From: Pseudaminobacter sp040045035
Lineage (GTDB): Bacteria > Pseudomonadota > Alphaproteobacteria > Rhizobiales > Rhizobiaceae
Length of the DNA: 64,000 bases
Direction of reading: 5' to 3'
Assembly: GCF_040045035.1 (NCBI RefSeq)
Contig: NZ_JBDZDS010000003.1
Span: 310,001-374,000 of the forward strand
The notes below the pieces were generated by a model. The model was given only the letters and a program-made list of their open reading frames with translations. It made no database searches and was not told the DNA's origin. Positions 9,167-16,641 of the stretch are shown in pieces. How positions within the stretch are numbered: position 1 is the first letter of the stretch; every line of letters begins with the position of its first letter. The translations under genes and the position numbers were made by a program.

Positions 9167-9618
9167 GCGGTCAAGACGATCTTCTGACACCGACCCCTGC
9201 CGGGGAGCCGCCGAAATATCGTCTGCAGGACCAGATCGGCTTCGTGCTGCGGCGGGCGCACCAGCGCCATGTGGCGATCTTCGCCGCGCACATCGCCGAC
9301 CTGACGCCGCCGCAATTTGCAGCTTTGGCCAAGCTCCACGAGACCGGCGCGACCTCGCAGAACCAGCTCGGCGGCCTGATCGCCATGGATGCGGCCACCG
9401 TGAAGGGCGTGATCGACCGGCTGCGGGCGCGCGGGCTGGTGGAGCTTACCCCGCACGGGGTCGACAAGCGCCGGCTCCTGGTCAGCCTGACAGCGGAAGG
9501 CGCCGCGGCGGTGGAGAAGCTCATTCCGCTGGCCCGCCAGATCACCGAGGAGACGCTGACGCCGCTGACGCAGAAGGAAGCGGCGACGCTGATGAGGCTT
9601 ATGCGCAAGCTGGGGTGA
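9163..9618 (+). CDS. MarR-family transcriptional regulator (NicR/BpsR-like)
   Basis: A 151-residue winged-helix regulator starting at ATG 9163, after GGAGGCGAGG. The N-terminal YRLQDQIGFVLRRAHQRH, the central SQNQLGGLIAMDAATVKGVI recognition region and the wing HGVDKRRLLV look like NicR of Pseudomonas and BpsR of Bordetella. Those are repressors of nicotinate degradation genes that respond to 6-hydroxynicotinate. It is the last gene of the operon, overlapping UPF0280 by ATGA, and converges on hyuB with a 20-base overlap. The most economical model is autoregulation of the operon through the motif at 3061-3074 (inference). Confidence 0.82.
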   Translation: MSGQDDLLTPTPAGEPPKYRLQDQIGFVLRRAHQRHVAIFAAHIADLTPPQFAALAKLHETGATSQNQLGGLIAMDAATVKGVIDRLRARGLVELTPHGVDKRRLLVSLTAEGAAAVEKLIPLARQITEETLTPLTQKEAATLMRLMRKLG

Positions 9619-11371
9619 GGAGTGGCGCAGCGCTTTCCCTCCGCTTCTCCGTCGCCTCGCGGTCGATTGCAGTGCCGGAGCCGTCGAGCACGACCCCGAA
9701 CAGCTTGGCGGCCTGCGCCGGCGTGTAGTAGCCCAGCCGCACGTCGCGCAGCACCAGTTCGGGGTCGCGGCAAAGCGGGTCGCCATAGCCGCCGCCGCCG
9801 GGCGTGCCGACGCACACGCGGTCACCGGCCCGGAGAAAAATGTCCTGCTCCTTGGACAGATGCGGCGGCACGTGGGCTGCGCCGTCGCGGAACACGGTGA
9901 CCTCGTTGACCGCGCCGTCACTGCCGCCGCGCACGCCTTGCGGGCCGGTTCGGCCGTGGTCCATGACGAAGGAAGCGCGCGCCTCGCCGCGCAGAAGCTC
10001 CACTTCGTAGGCGAGCCCGAAGCCGCCGCGATGCTGGCCCGCACCGCCGGAGCCCTCGCGCAGCGCATAGTGGCGGTAGAGCACCGGATAGGCCTGTTCC
10101 ATGATTTCCACCGGCGGCGATTTCGAGATGCCGATGGTGGAGCAGCCGTTGGACAGGCCGTCGTGCCAAAAATTGCCGCCATAGCCGCCGCCGGAGATCT
10201 GGTACATGACATAGTCGCGGCCGCGCGCCGGATCATGGCCGCCAAGGGCAAAGTTGCCGCTGGAGCCGGCGGGCGCGGCGGTAACGCGATCGGGCAGCGC
10301 CTGCACCATGGCCGCGAAGACGGCCTCGGCGATGCGCTGCGACACCTCGGCCGCGCAGCCCGACACGGGCCGCGGATAGCGGGCGTCGAGGAAGGTGCCT
10401 TCCGGCCGCACTACCACCAGCGGCTCGAAGGCGCCGGCGCTGATCGGCACGTCCGGGAAGATGTGGCGCATGGCCAGATAGACCGACGACAGCGTGGTGG
10501 CGTGCACGCTGTTCATGGGTCCCGCGCAAGGCGGGCTGGAGCCGCCAAAATCGAAGGTTAGCGTGTCGCCCCGCTTTTCGACCGCGAGCGCGATGGTGAG
10601 CGGCCGGTCCACCACCCCGTCGGAATCGACGAAGGCTTTTGCGTGATAGACGCCATCCGGGATCGGCGCGATGTGCGCGCGCATCTGCTCGGCCGCGCGG
10701 CGGCGCAGCTCGGCGATGGCGTGGACAACGGTTTCGTCTCCGTAACGATCAAGGATTTCCAGGAGCCGGTCGCGCCCGACCATGAGCGCCGCGGCCTGCG
10801 CCTTGATGTCGCCGATGCGCTGGTCGGCAACGCGTATGTTGGAACAGATGATGGCGTAGATTTCGGGGTCCAGCACGCCGCGCTTGAAGAGCTTTACCGG
10901 CGGCAGGCGCAGGCCTTCCTGCTCGACCGACGTGGCCGAGGCCGAAAAGCCGCCCGGCACCGCGCCGCCAATGTCGGGCCAGTGGCCGGTGTTGGACAGC
11001 CAGCAGAAGATTTGTCCGCTGCGCCACACCGGCATGGCGAAGCGCACGTCCATCAGGTGCGTGCCGCCAAGATAGGGATCGTTGACGATGTAGATGTCGC
11101 CTTCCTGCGGGGGCGCACAGCGGCCGTCGCGGATCATCTCGATGATGGTGCGGGTGGAATATTGCATCACGCCGACGAACACCGGCAGGCCCTGGCTTCC
11201 TTGGGCGATCAGCGAACCGTCCTCGGCCGAATAGATGCCGTCGGAGCGGTCGTTGGCCTCGGCGATAACGGGCGAGAAGGCGGCTCTGCTGAAGGTGAGG
11301 TCCATCTCGTCGCAGGCCTGCTGGAGCGCGGCCTGGATGACCGAAAGGGTGATGGCATCGAGGGCGGTCAT
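9599..11371 (-). CDS. Hydantoinase B / 5-oxoprolinase subunit-type protein
   Basis: A 590-residue HyuB-family protein, opening with DAITLSVIQAALQQACDEMDLTFSRAAFSPVI and containing YIVNDPYLGGTHLMDV and a glycine-rich TPGGGGYGDP near the C-terminus, all standard for the family. With a HyuA partner, characterised relatives hydrolyse five- or six-membered cyclic amides (hydantoins, 5-oxoproline) or carboxylate ketones using ATP. Its 3' end overlaps the MarR gene on the other strand. Because 1,4,5,6-tetrahydro-6-oxonicotinate is a cyclic amide, this pair is a plausible ring-opening enzyme (inference). No cyclic amidohydrolase of the enamidase type is visible in the cluster. Confidence 0.85.
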   Translation of the reverse strand: MTALDAITLSVIQAALQQACDEMDLTFSRAAFSPVIAEANDRSDGIYSAEDGSLIAQGSQGLPVFVGVMQYSTRTIIEMIRDGRCAPPQEGDIYIVNDPYLGGTHLMDVRFAMPVWRSGQIFCWLSNTGHWPDIGGAVPGGFSASATSVEQEGLRLPPVKLFKRGVLDPEIYAIICSNIRVADQRIGDIKAQAAALMVGRDRLLEILDRYGDETVVHAIAELRRRAAEQMRAHIAPIPDGVYHAKAFVDSDGVVDRPLTIALAVEKRGDTLTFDFGGSSPPCAGPMNSVHATTLSSVYLAMRHIFPDVPISAGAFEPLVVVRPEGTFLDARYPRPVSGCAAEVSQRIAEAVFAAMVQALPDRVTAAPAGSSGNFALGGHDPARGRDYVMYQISGGGYGGNFWHDGLSNGCSTIGISKSPPVEIMEQAYPVLYRHYALREGSGGAGQHRGGFGLAYEVELLRGEARASFVMDHGRTGPQGVRGGSDGAVNEVTVFRDGAAHVPPHLSKEQDIFLRAGDRVCVGTPGGGGYGDPLCRDPELVLRDVRLGYYTPAQAAKLFGVVLDGSGTAIDREATEKRRESAAPLLTPACA

Positions 11372-11417
11372 TTTGGCTTGGCATCCTCACGGCGATTTTT
11401 TTCGCCCGCTCTGGCTT

Positions 11418-11623
11418 CACCGAGTCCGAGGCATGGATTCCCGACACTCTCCGCTCGCGCTTCGCACTCGCTCCGAGGTCGAGAATGACGGACTTCATTT
11501 CCCGCCTCGCCAATCTCCAGCGTGAGGGATTTGCCGAGGCGCAAAATGGAATCCGTCATTCCCGATCTCGTGAGCGACCGCAGGGAGCGGAGAGTGTCGG
11601 GATTCCATGCCTCGGACTCGGTG
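11418..11623. repeat. Long imperfect inverted repeat between hyuB and hyuA
   Basis: Two arms of about 82 bases (11418-11500 and 11543-11623) are reverse complements with few mismatches. Both contain CACCGAGTCCGAGGCATGGA, and the arms surround about 42 bases. The arms diverge mostly in one block of roughly 20 bases near the middle of each arm. This is the shape of a rhizobial palindromic intergenic element or small MITE remnant. It sits between two genes that would normally be closely spaced and could fold into a large hairpin in the hyuA-hyuB transcript. Confidence 0.7.
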
Positions 11624-11663
11624 CGATCAAAGCCCTTGACGCTTGTCGAGCCGATACAGTCCT

Positions 11664-13733
11664 TCATGACGCGCCCACCTCGATCACGATATTCCCGTCC
11701 GCGTCACCGCGCGCGCGGTCGCCGGGCTCGAGCACGGTTGTGGCGTCCATCTGTTCGAGGATCGCAGGGCCCTCGAGCACGGCGTCCAGAGGCAGCTTTT
11801 CGCGGGCATAGACCGGCGTCTCGCGCCAGCGGCCGTCGGACCACACGGGGCGAAGCTCGTGCAGCGCCCCTTCAAGCGTCGCCGCCCGGCCTGCCGGGTC
11901 GATGAGGCCGGAGAGATCGACGGCCGCGCGCACGCCGGTGACCGAGGTGTTCAGGTTGACCAGATTGGCGCGGATTTCCGGCAGCTCGACCTTGAAGCGG
12001 GCGAAATAGGCCTTTTCGAACAGGGTTTGCAGTTCCACGCGGGAAACCGCGCCGGAGGGCAGCGGCACATTGAGGATATGTGTCTGGCCGACGAACTGCA
12101 TGTCGGCCGAATGCGCGACGCGGATCGATTGTGGCCTCACCGCCTCCCTCGCGATGAGGGCCTCGCCCTCGCCGCGCTGCGCGGCGAGGATTTCCGCAAT
12201 ACGGCGCTCGTCGAGGCTGGCCACCGGCTGGTTGACCGTGTTGACGAAATCGTGGCGCAGGTCGGCCACCACGCAGCCCAGCGCGTTGGTGATGCCCGGC
12301 CGCGCCGGCACCAGCACTTTCGGCAGGCCGAGCTCGCGGGCCAGGGCCGAGGCGTGCAGCGGCCCCGCGCCGCCGAAGGCGAACAGCGCGAAGTCGCGCG
12401 GGTCGTGGCCGCGCGCGACGGAAACCATGCGGATCGCGCCGGCCATCTTGAGGTTGCCGAGTTTGAGCACCGCGCCAGCGGCCGAAACGCCGTCGAGCCC
12501 GGTGGCGCGGCCGATCTTTTCGGCGAAGATCTTTTGCACATGGTCGGGCGTGACGGGATTGTCGACCGAAAGAAGCCGCTTCGGGTCAAGCCGGCCGAGC
12601 ACCAGATTGGCGTCGGTCAGCGTGGGCTCGGTGCCGCCGCGGCCGTAGCAGATCGGGCCGGGGTCGGCGCCCGCGCTTGCCGGACCGACCTGGATCAGGC
12701 CGGAGGCGTCGACGCGCGCAATTGAGCCGCCGCCCGCGCCCACCGTGTGCACGGCCACCATCGGCACATGGATGGGCATGGCGTATTCGATCTCGATCTC
12801 GTTGGAGACCGCAGGCTCGGCATTGCGGATCAGCGCGACATCGGTGGAGGTGCCGCCCATGTCGTAGGTGACGAGGTTTTCGTAGCCGGCGCGCCGGCCC
12901 GTATAAGCGGCGGCGATGACGCCCGAGGCCGGGCCGGACATGACCGTCTTGGCCGATTCACGTGTGACATTGCGGGCCGAGATCATGCCGCCATTGCCGT
13001 TCATGATGAGGAAGTCGCGGGCGTAGCCGCGCTCGCCCAGTTCCCGCCGCAGCCGCTCGACATAGCGCTCCAGGATCGGCTGCACCGAGGCGTTGACGGC
13101 AGCCGTGACGCCGCGCTCGAACTCGCGCGCCTCCGACAAGAGCATGTGGCCGGCGGTGATGTAGCCGTTGGGCCAGAGTTTTCGCGCGATCTCCAGCGCG
13201 CGCAATTCGTGCGCCGGATTGGCGTAGGAATGGAGGAAATGGATGACCAGCGACTCGCAGCCGGCTTCCAGAAGCTGGAGCACCGCCGCGCGCATCTCGT
13301 CCTCGTCGAGCGGCACGCGCACGGCGCCCGAGGCTTCCACTCGCTCGGACACTTCGAGCCGCAGATCGCGCGAAATGACCGGCACGAACACGCCGGTCAT
13401 GCCATAGGCCTGCGGCCGGGTGCGGCGGCCAAGCTCGATGACGTCGCGAAAGCCGCGCGTGGTAATCATGCCGGTGCGGGCCAGCCGCCGCTCCAGCACC
13501 GCGTTGGTGGTGGTAGTGGTGCCGTGCACGATGAGGTCGATGTCGGCGACCGGAAAACCGGTCTCGGCCAGCGCGGCGACCACGCCGAAGGCCTGGTTGT
13601 CCACGGTGGTGGGGGTCTTGGCGATGCGCACGCCGCCCACGGCTGCGTCGATCATGATCAGGTCGGTGAAGGTGCCTCCGACATCGATGCCGGCCACCAC
13701 ATTTCCTGCATTTGCCTGATAATTCTCAGCCAT
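11664..13733 (-). CDS. Hydantoinase A / 5-oxoprolinase subunit-type protein
   Basis: A 689-residue HyuA-family ATPase subunit. The N-terminal phosphate loop GIDVGGTFTDLIMID and the following HGTTTTTNAVLERR are family signatures. The mid-domain has TYDMGGTSTDVALI, and AFGGAGPLHA lies further on. I choose ATG 13733 (MAENYQANAG), which puts the phosphate loop near residue 14 as usual; a GTG at 13790 would add 19 residues without similarity. It is upstream of hyuB on the same strand but separated by 292 bases of repeat DNA. Together they should form an ATP-dependent cyclic amide hydrolase or a carboxylase-like complex; the substrate is not determined by sequence. Confidence 0.85.
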   Translation of the reverse strand: MAENYQANAGNVVAGIDVGGTFTDLIMIDAAVGGVRIAKTPTTVDNQAFGVVAALAETGFPVADIDLIVHGTTTTTNAVLERRLARTGMITTRGFRDVIELGRRTRPQAYGMTGVFVPVISRDLRLEVSERVEASGAVRVPLDEDEMRAAVLQLLEAGCESLVIHFLHSYANPAHELRALEIARKLWPNGYITAGHMLLSEAREFERGVTAAVNASVQPILERYVERLRRELGERGYARDFLIMNGNGGMISARNVTRESAKTVMSGPASGVIAAAYTGRRAGYENLVTYDMGGTSTDVALIRNAEPAVSNEIEIEYAMPIHVPMVAVHTVGAGGGSIARVDASGLIQVGPASAGADPGPICYGRGGTEPTLTDANLVLGRLDPKRLLSVDNPVTPDHVQKIFAEKIGRATGLDGVSAAGAVLKLGNLKMAGAIRMVSVARGHDPRDFALFAFGGAGPLHASALARELGLPKVLVPARPGITNALGCVVADLRHDFVNTVNQPVASLDERRIAEILAAQRGEGEALIAREAVRPQSIRVAHSADMQFVGQTHILNVPLPSGAVSRVELQTLFEKAYFARFKVELPEIRANLVNLNTSVTGVRAAVDLSGLIDPAGRAATLEGALHELRPVWSDGRWRETPVYAREKLPLDAVLEGPAILEQMDATTVLEPGDRARGDADGNIVIEVGAS

Positions 13734-13794
13734 GTTCGAAACCCGAAACGCAGGACCAAGGATCGGAAGCAGTTTGGAAAGCTGTTCCACGCCC

Positions 13795-13814
13795 CGATAT
13801 TGACGTCAATATCG
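13795..13814. promoter_or_regulatory. Perfect 20-bp palindrome in the hyuA/fpr divergent promoter region
   Basis: CGATATTGACGTCAATATCG is a perfect palindrome about 60 bases before the hyuA start and 130 before fpr. Its TGACGTCA centre and length fit a dimeric transcription factor site. It immediately adjoins the GTATGC-type motif at 13814-13827, so two regulators may act here. No other copy was noticed in the window. Confidence 0.5.
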
Positions 13815-13827
13815 TTTGCATACTAAT
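13814..13827. promoter_or_regulatory. Second copy of the GTATGC-type candidate operator
   Basis: GTTTGCATACTAAT, read on the other strand as ATTAGTATGCAAAC, matches the site at 3061-3074 at 11 of 14 positions. It lies about 80 bases upstream of the chosen hyuA start. Two related sites at the two ends of the catabolic cluster are the main sequence hint that hyuA-hyuB belong to the same regulon. Confidence 0.4.
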
Positions 13828-13943
13828 AAACGGGGCACACAGAATTACCGTTTTCGGGATTTGCGGCAGCGCGCGGGACGAAGAGGTCCGGCTTCGCAAC
13901 GACGAGGTTTGCGCCGCCTTTTGGCGAAAGGTCCGGATTTTTC

Positions 13944-14771
13944 ATGAACACCGCAGCAGCCCTCAACACGGCCGAGGCGAAGCCGCTTGCCTTCCCCATT
14001 CCGGCGAATGTCTATGCCGAGACCGTGGTGTCGGTGAAGCACTACACCGACCGGCTGTTCTCCTTCCGCATCACCCGGCCGCAGTCGCTGCGCTTCCGCT
14101 CGGGCGAGTTCGTCATGATCGGCCTGCCCAATGCCGAGAAGCCGGTGTTCCGCGCCTATTCGGTGGCCAGCCCCGCCTGGGACGAGGAGCTGGAGTTCTT
14201 CTCCATCAAGGTGCCGGATGGCCCGCTGACCCAGCACCTGCAGAAGATCCAGCCGGGCGACACGGTGCTGATGCGCCAGAAGGCCACCGGCACGCTCGTG
14301 CTTGACGCCCTGACGCCGGCCAAGCGGCTGTTCATGATCTCGACCGGCACCGGCATCGCGCCCTTCGCCAGCCTGCTGCGCGACCCCGACACCTACGAGA
14401 GGTTCGAGCAGGTCTACCTTACCCACACCTGCCGCGACGTGGCCGAGCTGACCTACGGCAAGGAGCTGGTGTCGGCGCTGGCAGAAGACCCGCTGATCGG
14501 CGAGCTGACCCATGGCCGCGTGACGCTCTATTCGACCACGACGCGCGAAGAGTCGCCCCATATGGGCCGCATCACCACGCTGATCGGCTCGGGCAAGTTC
14601 TACACCGACCTCGGCATCGACAAGCTCGACCCCGAGACCGACCGCGTCATGATCTGCGGCTCGATGCACATGCTGAAGGACGTCAAGGAACTGGCCGAAA
14701 GCCTCGGCTTCGAGGAAGGCTCGCTCTCCCAGCCGGCAAGCTTCGTCGTCGAGCGCGCTTTCGTCGGCTGA
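13944..14771 (+). CDS. fpr: Ferredoxin--NADP+ reductase
   Basis: A 275-residue soluble flavoprotein of the bacterial FNR class. R70-A-Y-S is the FAD-binding RxYS motif, STGTGIAPFASL binds the pyridine nucleotide and CGSMHMLKD the nicotinamide side. It ends in VERAFVG, as bacterial Fpr proteins do. It exchanges electrons between NADPH and ferredoxin or flavodoxin, often in oxidative stress. Lying next to a homologue of a ferredoxin-dependent reductase, it could supply that enzyme with reduced ferredoxin from NADPH (inference). No ferredoxin gene is in the window, and Fpr also has a general housekeeping role. Confidence 0.93.
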   Translation: MNTAAALNTAEAKPLAFPIPANVYAETVVSVKHYTDRLFSFRITRPQSLRFRSGEFVMIGLPNAEKPVFRAYSVASPAWDEELEFFSIKVPDGPLTQHLQKIQPGDTVLMRQKATGTLVLDALTPAKRLFMISTGTGIAPFASLLRDPDTYERFEQVYLTHTCRDVAELTYGKELVSALAEDPLIGELTHGRVTLYSTTTREESPHMGRITTLIGSGKFYTDLGIDKLDPETDRVMICGSMHMLKDVKELAESLGFEEGSLSQPASFVVERAFVG

Positions 14772-14784
14772 TTGCGTCCCCTGC

Positions 14785-14804
14785 CCCGCGGCGCACGCCG
14801 CGGG
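14785..14804. terminator. GC-rich hairpin between convergent fpr and LuxR-type gene
   Basis: CCCGCGGC-GCAC-GCCGCGGG forms a perfect 8-bp stem with a four-base loop midway between the two convergent stops (14771 and 14825). There is no T-run on either side, so it would be a weak or factor-assisted bidirectional terminator. Confidence 0.5.
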
Positions 14805-14824
14805 CGCGCGTGACGATGCCCCTT

Positions 14825-15997
14825 TCACGCGTCCGGTTGGGCCGACCCGGTGTCTCCGCGCCGGACCGGCGGAATGATCTGCGCGGCCAGCCGCACGAGT
14901 TCCACCTGACGCGACACCCCCGTCTTGACGAAGATGTTGGCGAGATGCGTCTTGGCCGTGGTCACCGCGACGCCGAGCGCCTCCGTGGCCTGGACCAGCG
15001 TCTGGCCGGCGAGCAGGGCGGCGAGTACGCGGGTTTCCATGCGGGTGAGATCGAAGGCGACCGCCATGGCCTCGGCGCCGTTGGCGTCGTTGCCGACCGG
15101 GTTGACGAAGACCGCGGCCACGGCCTGCGGCACCAGGTACTGCCGCAGGGCGCCGGCCCGCATCGGCAGGACGCTGCCCAGCACCGGCGCCAGCCCGGGA
15201 TTGGTCAGCCGCACGGCAAGCCCGGTCTTGCCGATTTCCGCCTCGTTTCGCGCGGCGATGCCGATCGCGGCCTGAAGCTCCGCCGTCGCGGAAGCCAGGT
15301 TGGTCTGCAAGATGCCGCCGACGTTGCGGATCGGCTTGGCTGCCCGCAGCATGGCTTCTGCGGCGGCGTTGACATGCAGGATGCGCGCATTGCCATCGGT
15401 GAGCACGACGCCGGCATGCAGCGTGTCGAACACCTCCCTGGCCGCTTCCGCCTCGAGCGTCCTCACATCGAGAATGTCGCTGATCATCACAGCCCGCCGG
15501 ACATGGGGCACGAGGAGCCGCCCCAGCTCGACCTCCCGCTCGGAAATGAGGCCAGCCGATGCGTGCCGGCCCATGCCGATCTGCGCGTGCCGGGAGGGGC
15601 TGCGCATGAGAACCAGCGCCATGGCGTCGATGATGCCCTGCGGCGCCACCCACTCGGCAAAATAGCGCGAGCCTTCCCGCAGTTCCGGCGGCAGATGACG
15701 CGAGAACACTTGCGGCTCGTCCAGCGGCCAAACTATCGCCCGGGGCCGGCGCTCCCATCCAGCGATCTCCGACGCATACTCCGCCTGCTTCGCCAGCCAG
15801 TAGGGATCGACACCGACGCTTTTCCGAAGCGTCGCGCTGCGGCGTTCCAGATCGTACACGTGCAACTGGGCATTGTGGCAGCGAAGCAGCGTCCTGATCT
15901 GGTCGAGCGTATCGTCCCATCGGCCCGGATCGAGCGCGCAGTCGTAGATGATGCCAATGATTTCCGACAGTCTCTGAGGAGGCGGGAAATCGTCCAT
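14825..15997 (-). CDS. LuxR-type transcriptional regulator with a central PAS-like region
   Basis: A 390-residue regulator. The C-terminal 65 residues form a LuxR/FixJ helix-turn-helix, with LTRMETRVLAALLAGQT followed by TTAKTHLANIFVKTGVSRQ. The middle (HAGVVLTDGNARILHVNAAAE) looks like a PAS sensory fold, and the N-terminal 180 residues show no motif I recognise. The start at 15997 follows GGAGAAG closely. No autoinducer synthase is adjacent. The nearest same-strand genes, upstream of it, are the secreted protein and OmpA-type pair. Target genes and ligand cannot be inferred. Confidence 0.75.
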   Translation of the reverse strand: MDDFPPPQRLSEIIGIIYDCALDPGRWDDTLDQIRTLLRCHNAQLHVYDLERRSATLRKSVGVDPYWLAKQAEYASEIAGWERRPRAIVWPLDEPQVFSRHLPPELREGSRYFAEWVAPQGIIDAMALVLMRSPSRHAQIGMGRHASAGLISEREVELGRLLVPHVRRAVMISDILDVRTLEAEAAREVFDTLHAGVVLTDGNARILHVNAAAEAMLRAAKPIRNVGGILQTNLASATAELQAAIGIAARNEAEIGKTGLAVRLTNPGLAPVLGSVLPMRAGALRQYLVPQAVAAVFVNPVGNDANGAEAMAVAFDLTRMETRVLAALLAGQTLVQATEALGVAVTTAKTHLANIFVKTGVSRQVELVRLAAQIIPPVRRGDTGSAQPDA

Positions 15998-16053
15998 CGC
16001 TTCTCCGGTTCAATCACGCGGAATTACCGTCCGCACAATAACTGAGAACCGGG

Positions 16054-16641
16054 CTATTGTCTCCGCATTCGAACGATGGCGGTTGCGTTCTCGGTCCTGA
16101 CCGGCGTGAAATGCCATCCCATCCCGTTGCCTGTCCTGGCTCCGAAGACGATGGGGTGGATGATGGTGAGCCAGTCCCTGGAATCGCTGATGTCCTCGGC
16201 ATCGTCGAAGATGACGAAGGCCTGATTGACGCGCACCCCGGTCGGCACCGCCTTCAGCCCCTGGGCGCCGAAAGTGATCTCGGCCGCAAGGCCCCGATCA
16301 TGGCCGTTATCGTCCAGCCCCGGCATCGGCGGCATGACGAATTCGTGGCCATGCTGCAGATAGAAAGCCAGCACGTCCTCGAACCCATCGGCTGATGCGG
16401 CATAGGACACGGTGCCCTCGTCGGGATCGATGCCGATCTGCACCTCCTCCCGCCCGACGGCGGCTTCAAGCTCGGGGCTTGGGGCGGCGCCAGGATAGGC
16501 CTGAAACTCGGCGGCCGCGGGGAGCAGCGCGAGGCTCGAAGCAAGCGCGATGGCAGCGCCCCCTGCGAACACTGCCCGCAGCCAGCCGGCTGCCATGGCG
16601 CGAGAGGCCGCGCCGGCGCTTCCGTTCGTCATCGTCTTCAT
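16054..16641 (-). CDS. Secreted hypothetical protein
   Basis: A 195-residue protein with an N-terminal signal peptide: basic start, hydrophobic LRAVFAGGAAIALASSLALL and cleavage after PAAA. The mature part has no family I recognise. It contains FEDVLAFYLQHGHEF, which recalls the short alpha/beta repeat proposed for its upstream neighbour (scores of paired residues not computed). Its start overlaps the OmpA-type gene stop by ATGA, so the two are translationally coupled and probably work together in the periplasm. Function unknown. Confidence 0.7.
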   Translation of the reverse strand: MKTMTNGSAGAASRAMAAGWLRAVFAGGAAIALASSLALLPAAAEFQAYPGAAPSPELEAAVGREEVQIGIDPDEGTVSYAASADGFEDVLAFYLQHGHEFVMPPMPGLDDNGHDRGLAAEITFGAQGLKAVPTGVRVNQAFVIFDDAEDISDSRDWLTIIHPIVFGARTGNGMGWHFTPVRTENATAIVRMRRQ

